A DNA stretch of 64,000 bases from Actinoallomurus oryzae (GTDB taxonomy: Bacteria > Actinomycetota > Actinomycetes > Streptosporangiales > Streptosporangiaceae), in contig NZ_BAABHF010000007.1 of the NCBI RefSeq assembly GCF_039541955.1, positions 57,301 to 121,300 on the forward strand, written 5' to 3'. The translations under genes were made by a program, and so were the position numbers. The notes below the pieces were generated by a model. The model searched no databases and was not told the origin of the DNA. It saw nothing but the letters and a program-made list of their open reading frames with translations. Below are positions 23,121-32,121 of the stretch, in pieces (within the stretch, counting starts at the first letter, position 1; each line of letters starts with the position of its first letter).

Positions 23121-24461
23121 TCAGAGTTGGTCGGCCAGTTCGCGCAGAACGGGCTCGATGGCCTCACCATAGGTCGGGAACGCGTGGACCACGTCGGTCA
23201 GGATGCTGAGCGGCGTCTCGGCCCGGATGGCCAGCGTGATCTCGCTCATCCATCCCTCAGCGTAGAGGCCGATCGCCGCCGCCCCGACGAGGACGCCTCG
23301 CGCCCGGTCGGCGTACAGCTCCACGCGGCCCCGGTCGTCGTCCTCCACGGTCGCCCGCGGCGTGTTGGACAGGTCGTACCCGGCGGCGATGAGTTCCAGC
23401 CCGGTCGCCGAGACCGGTGAGACGCCCACGGTGTACACCGTCGGCGTGGTGTAGACGGCCCGCGGCACGGCGCGGTAGTCGGCCTCACGGCGCTTGCCGA
23501 GCACGTTGGAGACGACGACGCGCGACTGGTAGTTGGCCGCGTGGGTGTACGGCGCCACGCCCGTGACGTCGCCGGCCGCCCACACCGTCGTGCCGGCCGT
23601 GTCCGTCTCGGCGTCGACCACGGCCTTGCAGGTGACGTCGACCGCGATGCCCTGTTTCGGGTCGGGCCGGATGCCGAGTGTCTCCAGGCCGAGGTCGGCG
23701 ACGCGCGGCCGGCGGCCGGTCGCGACGAGGATGCGGTCGGCGTCGATGTGCCCGCCGTCGGACAGGTACAGCCGCAGGCCGCTCTCCGTACGCTCGGCGC
23801 GTGTGGCGCCCACGCCCAGCCGCAGGTCGGCGCCCATGCGCCGGAGCACGTCGGCGAGCAGGTCGCCGATGAACGGTGCCTCGGCGGCCAGCAGCCGGTC
23901 GGCGGCCTCCACCAGCGTCACCTGCGAGCCGAACGCGGCGTAGATCTGGCTGAGCTCACAGCCGACCGGCCCGCCGCCGAGCACGATCAGCCGGCGCGGC
24001 AGGTCCGGGCGGGTCAGCGCCTCGTCACTGGTCCAGGTCGGCACGTCGCCGATGCCCTCGACGTCGGGGGTGACCGGTTCGCTGCCGGTCGCGACCACGA
24101 GGTCGGTGTAGCCGTACTCGGTGCCGTCGACCTCGACCACCCCGGGCCGTACGACCCGGCCCCGGCCGCGGATCACGGTCACTCCCGCCTCGGCCATCTC
24201 CGCGGCGGTGGGCGCGTCGTCGAGGTGGCGGGTGACCTCGTCCCGGCGTGCGACCGCGTGCTCCCAGGTCTCCCCGCGGCGGGCGGACCGCAGCATCGAC
24301 TTCGACGGCATGCACGCGAAGTACGGACATTCCCCGCCGACCAGGCGGTTTTCCACCAGCGCGGTCGAGCGGCCCGCCCGCGCAAGGTCGGCGGCGATGT
24401 TCTTTCCGGCGCCGCCGCCGAGCACCAGGACGTCGTAGCGCTTGTCCTGCGCGTCCGTCAC
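23121..24461 (-). CDS. FAD-dependent pyridine nucleotide-disulfide oxidoreductase
   Basis: A 446-residue flavoprotein of the dihydrolipoamide dehydrogenase / mercuric reductase family. The FAD site is VLVLGGGAGKNIAADLARAG near the N-terminus. The redox-active pair sits in GGECPYFACMPSK (Cys-x4-Cys). A second dinucleotide site is LIVLGGGPVGCELSQIYA, then VWAAGDVTG. The C-terminal dimer domain has HAFPTYGEAI, keeping the His expected at the partner active site. No pyruvate or 2-oxoglutarate dehydrogenase genes are nearby, so it is probably a general thiol or quinone reductase. The GTG at 24461 follows GAGAGGATG. The acidic repeat gene follows by 13 nt. Confidence 0.85.
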   Translation of the reverse strand: MTDAQDKRYDVLVLGGGAGKNIAADLARAGRSTALVENRLVGGECPYFACMPSKSMLRSARRGETWEHAVARRDEVTRHLDDAPTAAEMAEAGVTVIRGRGRVVRPGVVEVDGTEYGYTDLVVATGSEPVTPDVEGIGDVPTWTSDEALTRPDLPRRLIVLGGGPVGCELSQIYAAFGSQVTLVEAADRLLAAEAPFIGDLLADVLRRMGADLRLGVGATRAERTESGLRLYLSDGGHIDADRILVATGRRPRVADLGLETLGIRPDPKQGIAVDVTCKAVVDAETDTAGTTVWAAGDVTGVAPYTHAANYQSRVVVSNVLGKRREADYRAVPRAVYTTPTVYTVGVSPVSATGLELIAAGYDLSNTPRATVEDDDRGRVELYADRARGVLVGAAAIGLYAEGWMSEITLAIRAETPLSILTDVVHAFPTYGEAIEPVLRELADQL

Positions 24462-24589
24462 CTGATCATCCTCTCCGACATCCACCCCGTGGTGCGCCCG
24501 TTGGCGCAGACACGATTGTTACCCGAGTAACCGATCCCGCGGACCGATGTGTGACACACCGGACGGCATCGAATGCCTGGTCCTGAGGC

Positions 24590-25483
24590 TCAGGGCAGCT
24601 TCTGCCGCAGCTCCGGCAAGGGCTCCAGCAGGTCGCCGTCCCGCTCGACGCGGGCACGGACGTCGTCCGGCCCGAAGCGAAGCTCGACATCACCCTCGAT
24701 CTCGTCCCAGGTCACCGGCGTGGAGACGTACGGCTCCTCCGCCGCTCGGAGAGAATAAGGCGCGACCGTGGTCTTGTGTCGGTTGTTCTGGCTCCAGTCG
24801 ACGAAGACCTTGCCGCGGCGCAGCTTCTTGTCCATGCGGCTGACGACCAGGTCCTGGTGGTCCTTCTCGAGTCGCTGCGCGGCCTCCTTGGCGTACGCGG
24901 AAGTGCGCTCGTCGGAGCTTTCGGCGATCGGAACGTACAGGTGAAGGCCCTTGCGGCCGCTCGTCTTGGGGAAGGACCGCAGGCCGTCGTCGTCGAGGAG
25001 TTCGCGGAGCAGGACGGCGACCTCGCGCGCGGCCTCCAGGCCCGCCGGCGGGCCCGGGTCGAGGTCGAAGACCAGCAGGTCGGGTTCGTGCGCTCCGCCG
25101 CGCGGCCCGACGCGCCACTGGGGCACGTGCAGCTCCAGCGCGGCGAGGTTGGCCGACCACACGAGTGTGCGCAGGTCGTCGATGATGACGAAGTCGATGG
25201 AGTCGCGGCTGCCGCCGGGCGTCGGCAGGTGGGCGGTGCGCACCCAGCCGGGCGTGTGCGGGGGCGCGTTCTTCTCGAAGAACGACTGCCCGTCGACGCC
25301 CTCGGGGTACCGCAGCCGGGTCGAGGGGCGCCCCGCGATGTGCGGGAGCATCACCGGCGCGATCCGGGCGTAGTAGTCGATCACCTCGCCCTTGGTGAAA
25401 CCGTGCTCGGGGTAGAGGATCTTGTCGAGGTTGGACAGGACGAGCCTGGTGCCGTCGACCTCGACCCTCGTCTTGGCGCTCAC
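24590..25483 (-). CDS. ligD: LigD-type primase-polymerase (NHEJ polymerase domain)
   Basis: A 297-residue stand-alone LigD polymerase domain of the archaeo-eukaryotic primase fold, which fills and extends broken ends during non-homologous end joining. Signatures: LSNLDKILYPEHGFTKGEVIDYYA at the start, RYPEGVDGQSFFEKN, the catalytic acidic pair in DLLVFDLDPGP (about 134-144), FPKTSGRKGLHLYVP (nucleotide binding) and the third Asp region GKVFVDWSQNN. In Mycobacterium and Pseudomonas this is fused to ligase and phosphoesterase; here it is separate, 57 bp downstream of the ligase gene in the same direction. GTG start. Confidence 0.9.
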   Translation of the reverse strand: MSAKTRVEVDGTRLVLSNLDKILYPEHGFTKGEVIDYYARIAPVMLPHIAGRPSTRLRYPEGVDGQSFFEKNAPPHTPGWVRTAHLPTPGGSRDSIDFVIIDDLRTLVWSANLAALELHVPQWRVGPRGGAHEPDLLVFDLDPGPPAGLEAAREVAVLLRELLDDDGLRSFPKTSGRKGLHLYVPIAESSDERTSAYAKEAAQRLEKDHQDLVVSRMDKKLRRGKVFVDWSQNNRHKTTVAPYSLRAAEEPYVSTPVTWDEIEGDVELRFGPDDVRARVERDGDLLEPLPELRQKLP

Positions 25484-25540
25484 CCAGCCCCCCTCCCCGG
25501 CGAGGCGGCTTTCAATCCTTCGGTCCGGAATGGACCGGTC

Positions 25541-26518
25541 TCACGGCTCGCGCCGGACCTCCTCCGGGGGGATCTCGGGGCGCAGGCCGCGCCAGGAGGC
25601 GTGCAGGAGCATCCCGTCCCGGGTCCAGCGGGAGAACGTCACCTCACCGGTGAGCGAGGGGTCGACCCAGTACGCCGAGCGCGCGTGCTCGCGCGGCACC
25701 TCGCCCGCGTACGGGCTGTCCGGGCGTTCCAGCGCGACCAGGCGCTTGTGCAGGTCGTCGAGGTCGAGGTCGGAGAATCCGGTGCCGACGTGGCCGACGA
25801 AGCGCAGCTCGCCGTCGTCGTACACGCCGAGCAGCAGCGAGCCGACCCCGCCCTCGCGGCGGCCCTTGCCGGCCTTCCAGCCGCCGATGACGACCTCCTG
25901 GGTGCGGAAGTTCTTCACCTTGCGCCAGAAGTCGACCCGGCGGCCCGGCCGGTACGGGGAGTCCAGCCGTTTGGCGATCAGCCCCTCCAGACCCTGCTCG
26001 GCGGTCCATTCCTGTAGCTCGCGGACCTGCTCGACCTCGGCGCCGTCCAGGTACGGCGGCGCCTCGACGGGTCCGGCGGCGAGTTCGAGCTCGTCGAGCA
26101 GCGCGCGCCGGTCCCGGTACGGCAGGTCGTACAGCGTGTGGCCGCCCAGGTAGGGCAGGTCGAAGGCGACGAAGTGCACCGGCACCCGGCGGATGAGCCG
26201 GGAGTCCGGACGGTCGGCGTGCATGCGGTGCTGGAGGCGTTCGAAGCTGGGGCGTCCCTCGGAGTCGAAGGCGACGACCTCGCCGTCGATGACGGCGGAC
26301 TGGTCGGGGAGGAGATCGGCGAGGGACTGCAGCTCGGGGTAGCGGCCGGTCGCCTCGATTCCGCGGCGGCCGACGGCGCGTACGCGTCCGCCGGCGACGT
26401 ACACGATCGCGCGCACGCCGTCCCACTTGACCTCGAGGGCCCAGCGGGCGACGTCGTCCGGTAGCTCGCCCGTCGTCGCGAGCATCGGCTGGATGTTCTC
26501 GGGCATCGGGTCACCCAT
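25541..26518 (-). CDS. ligD: ATP-dependent DNA ligase (LigD ligase domain)
   Basis: A 325-residue ATP-dependent DNA ligase corresponding to the ligase part of LigD, sealing double-strand breaks with Ku. The adenylation motif is E-V-K31-W-D-G-V-R. Then come motif III (HFVAFDLPYL), IV (LEGLIAKRLDSPYRPGRR) and V (WRKVKNF), followed by an OB-fold domain (about 210-315; VGSLLLGVYDDGELRFVGHVGTGF, SLTGEVTFSRWTRDGMLLHASW). Start uncertain between ATG 26518 (MGDPMPEN, used) and ATG 26506. It heads the minus-strand NHEJ operon and is divergent from ku with 173 bp between, so the genes are likely co-regulated. A 3'-phosphoesterase module is not in the window. Confidence 0.9.
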   Translation of the reverse strand: MGDPMPENIQPMLATTGELPDDVARWALEVKWDGVRAIVYVAGGRVRAVGRRGIEATGRYPELQSLADLLPDQSAVIDGEVVAFDSEGRPSFERLQHRMHADRPDSRLIRRVPVHFVAFDLPYLGGHTLYDLPYRDRRALLDELELAAGPVEAPPYLDGAEVEQVRELQEWTAEQGLEGLIAKRLDSPYRPGRRVDFWRKVKNFRTQEVVIGGWKAGKGRREGGVGSLLLGVYDDGELRFVGHVGTGFSDLDLDDLHKRLVALERPDSPYAGEVPREHARSAYWVDPSLTGEVTFSRWTRDGMLLHASWRGLRPEIPPEEVRREP

Positions 26519-26691
26519 ACGGCGTTTCTGCCCATCCCGCTCGTGCCTGACGCCAGCGCGGCCGGAGTGCGTCGCTCGGTGATTCCCCGTCCGCCTGATG
26601 GGTACTGGCCGTGACGAAGCGGCAACCGTATATTCGAACATACTTCGCAATTCGGAAACTAGATCGACGGCGCGACGGGTAGGGGAACCTC

Positions 26692-27624
26692 ATGCGCAGC
26701 ATCTGGAAGGGCGCGATCTCCTTCGGGCTCGTCACGATTCCGGTCAAGCTGTACTCGGCCACCGAACAGCGCGACGTGGCCTTCCACCAGGTCCACCGCG
26801 AGGACGGCGGCCGGATCCGGTACAAGCGCGTGTGCACCAAGGACGGCGAGGAGATCCCGTACTCCGACATCGCCAAGGGGTACGAGCTCCCGGGCGGAGA
26901 GATCGTCGTCCTCACCGACGAGGACTTCGAGAACCTGCCCCTGTCCAGCAGCCGCCGCATCGACGTGCTGCTGTTCGCGACCGAGGAGCAGGTCGACCCG
27001 ATCTACTTCAACAAGTCCTACTACCTGGAGCCCGAGGCGCAGGGCACCAAGCCGTACGTCCTGCTGCGCGACGCCCTGGAGGGCTCCGGCAAGGTGGCGG
27101 TCGTCAAGGTCGCGCTGCGCCAGCGCGAGTCGCTCGGCACGCTCCGGGTCCGCGACGGGGTGTTCGTCCTCGAGACGATGCTGTGGCCCGACGAGGTGCG
27201 CGCGCCCGAGTTCAAGTTCCTGGAGGAGGACGTCGACCTGCGTCCGCAGGAACTGCAGATGGCGACCTCGCTGATCGACTCGATGGAGGGCGAGTTCGAC
27301 CCCGGCGAGTACAAGGACGCCTACCGCGAGGCCCTGCAGTCGGTCATCGAGGCGAAGGTCGAGGGCAGGGAGGTCGTCACCCAGGAGCCCGAGGAGGAGG
27401 CGCCGGCCGCCGCCGACCTGCTCAGCGCGCTGCGCGCGAGCGTCGAGGCGGCGAAGAAAGGCCGTTCCGGCGGGGGCCGGGCCAAGGACGACGGCGAGGC
27501 GGACGCGGACGGCAAGGCGAAGCGCGGCACGTCCGGCAAGGCCAAGACGGGCGGTAAGTCCGGCAAGGCGAGCGCCACCAAGTCGAAGGCCAAGAGTGGC
27601 AGCGGCAGCCGCAAGTCCGCCTGA
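26692..27624 (+). CDS. ku: Ku protein, non-homologous end joining
   Basis: A 310-residue bacterial Ku homodimer subunit that encircles DNA ends and recruits LigD. The N-terminus MRSIWKGAISFGLVTIPVKLYSAT and the segment RYKRVCTKDGEEIPY are typical, as is PYVLLRDALEGSGKVAVVKVALRQRE. The conserved core ends near residue 250. A C-terminal tail of about 60 residues, rich in Lys, Ser and Gly (KAKTGGKSGKASATKSKAKSG), resembles extended actinobacterial Ku tails that bind DNA. The ATG follows GGGGAACC. It is divergent from the ligase gene. Confidence 0.94.
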   Translation: MRSIWKGAISFGLVTIPVKLYSATEQRDVAFHQVHREDGGRIRYKRVCTKDGEEIPYSDIAKGYELPGGEIVVLTDEDFENLPLSSSRRIDVLLFATEEQVDPIYFNKSYYLEPEAQGTKPYVLLRDALEGSGKVAVVKVALRQRESLGTLRVRDGVFVLETMLWPDEVRAPEFKFLEEDVDLRPQELQMATSLIDSMEGEFDPGEYKDAYREALQSVIEAKVEGREVVTQEPEEEAPAAADLLSALRASVEAAKKGRSGGGRAKDDGEADADGKAKRGTSGKAKTGGKSGKASATKSKAKSGSGSRKSA

Positions 27625-27854
27625 GCGAAGGTCCGCTCGAGAGGCCGGCCGAAACGCCTGTGCGGTCTGTGACCAGGAAAGCGAGACAACATCCTCCTCG
27701 GGGGGAATAGATCGCACCCCGGGCCGGTTGTGACGCCCTGTAAGCTTTGTGTTTCGTGTTCAGGCGCGTCATCGCGCCGTGGCCGGCTACGAGTCCGCGA
27801 TCCCCCGACTATTGCGGTACGTCTCGAGGCGGGCCCTTTCTGAGAGGTTCGTTC

Positions 27855-29321
27855 TTGACATCAGCTTCATCGACCCTGCCCTCCTTCGCCGAACTCGGCC
27901 TCCCGGAGCGGCTGGTCTCCGCACTGGAGCGCCGCGGCATCACAACGCCGTTCCCGATCCAGGCGGCATGCCTGCCCGACGCTCTCGCCGGGCGCGACGT
28001 GCTCGGCCGGGGCCAGACGGGCTCCGGCAAGACTCTCGCCTTCGGGCTTCCCCTTCTCACGCGGATCGCCGGTGGCGGCGCCGCGCCCAAGCGGCCCACC
28101 GCGCTGATCCTCGTTCCCACCCGTGAACTCGCCATGCAGGTCCAGGACGCCCTGGCCCCGCTCGGCCGCGCCCTCGGCCTGCACGCCAAGACGGTCGTCG
28201 GCGGCATGTCGATGACGCGCCAGATCCAGGCGCTCCGCCGCGGCGTCGACCTGCTCGTCGCCACGCCGGGCCGGCTCACCGACCTCATCGAGCGCGGCGC
28301 CTGCTCGCTCCAGGACGTCCGGATCACCGTCCTCGACGAGGCGGACCACATGTGCGACCTCGGCTTCATGCCGGCGGTGTCCGCGCTGCTCGACCAGATC
28401 CCCTCCGACGGCCAGCGGCTGCTGTTCTCGGCCACGCTCGACGGCGACGTCGACAAGCTGGTCCGCAAGTACCTCCACGACCCGGTGACCCACTCGGTCG
28501 CGCCGGCCGCCGCGCCGGTGGAGACCATGGACCACCACCTGTTCATCGTCGACCGCGCGCAGAAGCACGACGTCATCGCCGAGGTGGCCGGGCGCGAGGG
28601 TCGTACGATCATGTTCGTCCGCACCAAGCACGGCGTGGACGCGCTGACCAAGCGGCTGGCGCGGGTCGGGGTGCGCGCCGGCGCCCTGCACGGCGGCAAG
28701 ACCCAGTCGGCCCGCACCCGCACCCTGGCGGAGTTCCGCGAGGGCAAGGTCGACGTGCTCATCGCCACCGACGTCGCGGCGCGCGGCATCCACGTGGACG
28801 ACGTCAGCCTCGTCGTGCACGTCGACCCGGCCGCCGACCACAAGGACTACCTGCACCGGGCGGGCCGCACCGCGCGGGCCGGCGAGCGCGGCACGGTCGC
28901 CACGCTCGTCGCCCACAACGAGGTCCGCAACACCGAGCGCATGATGCGGCGCGCGGGCGTCCGCGCCCAGCGGTCCAAGGTGTCCGCCGGAGACGCCACG
29001 CTGATCCGCATCACCGGCGCGCAGGCGCCGAGCGGCATCCCGGTCGAGGTCGAGCCCGAGCAGCCGCGCCCCCAGCGCCGCGGGCACCGGCCGGGCGGCG
29101 GTCGCGACCGTCGTCCGGGAAGCCGGTACGGCGAGCGCCGCGAGGGCCGGTCCGGCGGTGGCCGGCACGGCGAACGCCGCGACGGCGAGCGTCAGGGCGA
29201 GCGGCACGAGGGCACGCCGCGGGTGCGGCACGAGGGCCGTTCGGGCGGCCCGCGCCGCGACGACCGGTCGGCCCGCCGGCCGCGTCGTGAGGCGACACCA
29301 TCGGCGAGTCAGGGTCAGTAA
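27855..29321 (+). CDS. DEAD-box RNA helicase (second copy type) with RGG-like tail
   Basis: A 488-residue DEAD-box RNA helicase. Motifs: Q (TPFPIQAACLPDAL), I GQTGSGKT, Ia PTRELAMQ, II VLDEADHMCDLG, III SATLD, IV IMFVRTKH, V ATDVAARGIHVDD, VI HRAGRTARAG. The C-terminus from about 395 is a disordered Arg/Gly/Glu tail with repeats of GRSGGGRHGERRDGERQGERHEG, like cold-shock helicases. A TTG start at 27855 is proposed: GAGAGG lies 7 nt upstream and the conserved domain begins soon after (LPSFAELGLPERL). A 230-bp leader separates it from ku; cold-induced control through this leader is possible but unproven. Confidence 0.88.
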   Translation: MTSASSTLPSFAELGLPERLVSALERRGITTPFPIQAACLPDALAGRDVLGRGQTGSGKTLAFGLPLLTRIAGGGAAPKRPTALILVPTRELAMQVQDALAPLGRALGLHAKTVVGGMSMTRQIQALRRGVDLLVATPGRLTDLIERGACSLQDVRITVLDEADHMCDLGFMPAVSALLDQIPSDGQRLLFSATLDGDVDKLVRKYLHDPVTHSVAPAAAPVETMDHHLFIVDRAQKHDVIAEVAGREGRTIMFVRTKHGVDALTKRLARVGVRAGALHGGKTQSARTRTLAEFREGKVDVLIATDVAARGIHVDDVSLVVHVDPAADHKDYLHRAGRTARAGERGTVATLVAHNEVRNTERMMRRAGVRAQRSKVSAGDATLIRITGAQAPSGIPVEVEPEQPRPQRRGHRPGGGRDRRPGSRYGERREGRSGGGRHGERRDGERQGERHEGTPRVRHEGRSGGPRRDDRSARRPRREATPSASQGQ

Positions 29322-29443
29322 GGATTGTCATCGCAGGTCATGGTCCGGGTCGCTCACTTTCTGGTGGGCGGCCCTGACTATGCCCAAGATCGGGTCAAGG
29401 CCGGCGAGGGCACAGAATCGGCCCGCGTATTGTTTTCTCTCAT

Positions 29444-30361
29444 ATGAGCGCTCCGATTCCGGCCTGGCCTGGCGAACTCATCTCGCTCGGTGACCTCGAG
29501 GTCTTCACCCGGACGGCGCCCGCGCACGACGCCGACGCCGAGCCGGCGGTCTTCGTGCACGGACTCGCGGGTTCGGCCTCCAACTGGACCGACCTGATGG
29601 GCCTGCTCTCCGACGAGCTGGCCTGCGAGGCGATCGATCTGCCCGGCTTCGGCTACTCACCCCCGCCGCCGGGCCGCGACTACTCCATCGACGCGCACAC
29701 GCAAGCCGTCGTGCGTCTGATCGAGAAGCGCGCCCGCGGCCCCGTACACCTGTTCGGCAACTCCCTCGGCGGCGCGATCTCCACGCGCCTCGCCGGCACC
29801 CGTCCCGACCTGGTGAAGACCCTCACACTGATCTCACCGGCGCTGCCCGACCTGCGCCCGCGGTACGGCCCGGCGCGGATCCTGGCCGCCACGATGCCGG
29901 GCTTCGGCCCGTGGGCGGTCCGCCGGTTCACGCTCCTGTCGGCCGAGCAGCGGGTGCAGGGCACGCTCGACATGTGCTTCGCCGACCCGACGGGCGTGCA
30001 CCCGGACCGGCTGATGGAGTTCGTGGAGGACGTCCGGCGCCGCGACGGGCTCACGCACAACGCCGAAGCGCTCATCGCCTCCTCGCGGGGCATCGTCAAC
30101 GCTTACGTGCGCCGCTCACTGTGGCGGTACGCCGCGCGGGTGACCGCGCCGACGCTGCTCATCTACGGCCGCCGCGACCGCCTGGTGGACCCGCGCATGG
30201 CGGCACGCGCGGGCCGGGTCTTCAAGCACGCCCGCGTCCTCCTGCTGCCCGACGTGGGCCACGTCGCGCAGATGGAACGCCCGGAGATCGTGGCCCGGGA
30301 GTTCCGCGCGATGCTCGAGGACATCGCCATGCCCGAGGACGAGACCTCCGCCGCGGGTTAG
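29444..30361 (+). CDS. Alpha/beta-fold hydrolase
   Basis: A 305-residue alpha/beta hydrolase. VFVHGLAGSASNW (about 36-48) is the oxyanion region, IDLPGFGYSPPPPGRDYS the strand-4 loop, FGNSLGG (about 101-107) the nucleophile elbow with Ser, LLIYGRRDRLVDPR the acid region and PDVGHVAQMERPE the catalytic His. It is distinct from the hydrolase at 17.2 kb. A lipase or esterase (lipV) lies near adnAB and moeB1 in mycobacteria, so this may be the positional equivalent of Rv3203, but sequence alone cannot show that. Cytoplasmic; substrate unknown. Confidence 0.83.
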   Translation: MSAPIPAWPGELISLGDLEVFTRTAPAHDADAEPAVFVHGLAGSASNWTDLMGLLSDELACEAIDLPGFGYSPPPPGRDYSIDAHTQAVVRLIEKRARGPVHLFGNSLGGAISTRLAGTRPDLVKTLTLISPALPDLRPRYGPARILAATMPGFGPWAVRRFTLLSAEQRVQGTLDMCFADPTGVHPDRLMEFVEDVRRRDGLTHNAEALIASSRGIVNAYVRRSLWRYAARVTAPTLLIYGRRDRLVDPRMAARAGRVFKHARVLLLPDVGHVAQMERPEIVAREFRAMLEDIAMPEDETSAAG

Positions 30362-30407
30362 GGCGCCGCTCCACCTCCAGACGCACCCTCGGTTCGAGGG
30401 GCGTGGC

Positions 30408-30468
30408 GACCGGCCCTGGCCACGGCCCGTCCGTAAGGTCGGGTTCGGTCCGTGGCCGAGGGCCGGTC
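30408..30468. terminator. Bidirectional terminator between hydrolase and CsbD-like gene
   Basis: GACCGGCCCTGGCCACGG (30408-30425) pairs with CCGTGGCCGAGGGCCGGTC (30450-30468) over 18 bp with a single bulge. It lies between convergent genes ending at 30361 and 30484. Confidence 0.65.
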
Positions 30469-30483
30469 CTGGAGTCCGGCGCG

Positions 30484-30678
30484 TCACTTCCGGAACGTCT
30501 TGCGGATGTCCCTGCCCATGTCCTTGAGGTGCTCGCCGACCTGCTTGGCCCCGCCCTGGGCGCGGTCGGAGCGCCCACGCGTCTCCATGTCCCGGTCGCG
30601 GGTCATCCGGCCGGTCTCCTGCTTGCTGTGGCCCTTGGCCATCTGCAGCCTGTTCTTGACCTTGTCTATGAGACTCAT
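30484..30678 (-). CDS. CsbD-like small stress protein
   Basis: A 64-residue, highly charged, helical protein of the CsbD type. MSLIDKVKNRLQMAKGHSKQETGRMTRD shows the family pattern of Lys-Val-Lys-x-x-Gly repeats with Gly at regular spacing, followed by GGAKQVGEHLKDMGRDIRKTF. CsbD proteins are induced by general stress in Bacillus and others and have no known activity. The ATG at 30678 with GGAG 9 nt upstream is preferred to the ATG at 30687. It stands alone. Confidence 0.65.
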   Translation of the reverse strand: MSLIDKVKNRLQMAKGHSKQETGRMTRDRDMETRGRSDRAQGGAKQVGEHLKDMGRDIRKTFRK

Positions 30679-30825
30679 CTCTGGCATCTCCTCGCTCAGG
30701 TCGTACGGCTGCGATGTGCCCGCTATTTAGCGATCTATGCCGATCATGGCCGCGACCGATGGCGATACCTGCCGAGGCCGCTCGCCGGGAATGACTGACC
30801 GTATGGGAGAGTTGTCGCCTGGATA

Positions 30826-30852
30826 GGACACTGATGGAGCACACCAGTGTCC
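30826..30852. promoter_or_regulatory. 8-bp inverted repeat upstream of moeZ
   Basis: GGACACTG (30826-30833) and CAGTGTCC (30845-30852) form a perfect inverted repeat with 11 nt between, 35 nt before the moeZ GTG. It could be an operator or a leader hairpin. The rest of 30679-30886 shows no gene. Confidence 0.3.
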
Positions 30853-30886
30853 GTTCGGACAATCCCGAGCACGCACAGGAGACACC

Positions 30887-32065
30887 GTGTCGTTGCCACC
30901 CCTGGTCGAGCCCGCGGACGAGCTCACCGTCGATGAGGTCCGGCGCTACTCGCGCCACCTGATCATCCCGGACGTCGGGATGGCCGGGCAGAAGCGCCTG
31001 AAGAACGCCAAGGTGCTGTGTGTCGGTGCCGGAGGCCTCGGCTCGCCCGCGCTGCTGTACCTCGCCGCCGCCGGCGTGGGCACCCTCGGCGTCATCGACT
31101 TCGACGTCGTCGACGAGTCGAATCTGCAACGCCAGATCATCCACGGGCAGTCCGACGTGGGCCGCCCCAAGGCCGAGTCGGCCGCGGCCTCCATCAAGGA
31201 GGTCAACCCGCTCGTCAAGGTGGTCGTCCACAACGAGCCGCTGTCCAACGACAACGTCATGGACATCTTCTCCGGCTACGACCTGATCGTGGACGGCACC
31301 GACAACTTCGCGACGCGCTACATGGTCAACGACGCCGCGGTGCTGCTCGGCAAGCCGTACATCTGGGGCTCGATCTACCGCTTCGACGGCCAGGCGTCGG
31401 TCTTCTGGGCCGAGCACGGCCCGTGCTACCGCTGCCTGTACCCCGAGCCGCCGCCGCCGGGCATGGTGCCCTCGTGCGCCGAGGGCGGTGTGCTGGGCGT
31501 GCTGTGCGCCTCGATCGGCTCCATCCAGGTCAACGAGGCCATCAAGGTGCTCACCGGCATCGGCGAGCCGCTCGTCGGCCGTCTGATGATCTACGACGCC
31601 CTGGAGATGACCTACCGCAGCGTCAAGGTCCGCAAGGACCCCGAGTGCCCGCTCTGCGGCAAGAACCCCACGATCACCGAGCTGCTCGAGGACTACGAGG
31701 CGTTCTGCGGCGCGATCTCCGACGAGGCCGCCGACGCCGCCAAGGACTCCACGATCTCGGCGACCGAGCTCAAGGACATGCTCGAGTCGGACGACATCTT
31801 CCTCGTCGACGTGCGCGAGCCGAACGAGTACGAGATCGTCAACATCCCGGGCGCGACGCTGATCCCCAAGGGCGAGTTCCTGTCCGGCGCGGCGCTGGAG
31901 CGCCTCCCGCACGACAAGAAGGTCGTCCTGCACTGCAAGTCGGGCGCGCGCAGCGCCGAGGCCCTGGCGATCGTCAAGAACGCCGGGTTCTCCGACGCGG
32001 TCCACCTCGGCGGCGGCGTGCTGGCCTGGGTGAACCAGATCGACCCGTCCCTGCCCTCGTACTGA
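30887..32065 (+). CDS. moeZ: Adenylyltransferase/sulfurtransferase MoeZ
   Basis: A 392-residue two-domain protein. The E1-like MoeB/ThiF domain (1-260) has the ATP site GAGGLGSPALLYLAAAGVG, the Asp-rich DGTDNFATRYMVND and two zinc CxxC pairs (CYRCLYPEP; CPLCGKNP). A C-terminal rhodanese domain (about 285-390) has the active-site loop HCKSGARSAE with catalytic Cys. MoeZ activates the C-terminus of sulfur carrier proteins (MoaD, CysO, ThiS-like) and loads them with sulfur for molybdopterin, cysteine or thio-natural-product synthesis. GTG start with AGGAGACACC. It is the positional equivalent of Rv3206c (moeB1). A strong terminator follows. Confidence 0.95.
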   Translation: MSLPPLVEPADELTVDEVRRYSRHLIIPDVGMAGQKRLKNAKVLCVGAGGLGSPALLYLAAAGVGTLGVIDFDVVDESNLQRQIIHGQSDVGRPKAESAAASIKEVNPLVKVVVHNEPLSNDNVMDIFSGYDLIVDGTDNFATRYMVNDAAVLLGKPYIWGSIYRFDGQASVFWAEHGPCYRCLYPEPPPPGMVPSCAEGGVLGVLCASIGSIQVNEAIKVLTGIGEPLVGRLMIYDALEMTYRSVKVRKDPECPLCGKNPTITELLEDYEAFCGAISDEAADAAKDSTISATELKDMLESDDIFLVDVREPNEYEIVNIPGATLIPKGEFLSGAALERLPHDKKVVLHCKSGARSAEALAIVKNAGFSDAVHLGGGVLAWVNQIDPSLPSY

Positions 32066-32073
32066 CCCTGCTT

Positions 32074-32121
32074 CACGCCGGCCGCGCCCGGGGAGTGCGA
32101 TCCCCCGGCGCGGCCGGCGTG
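32074..32121. terminator. 20-bp hairpin terminator after moeZ
   Basis: The left arm 32074-32093 (CACGCCGGCCGCGCCCGGGG) pairs with 32102-32121 with one mismatch and an 8-nt loop. It starts 9 nt after the moeZ stop. Confidence 0.75.
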
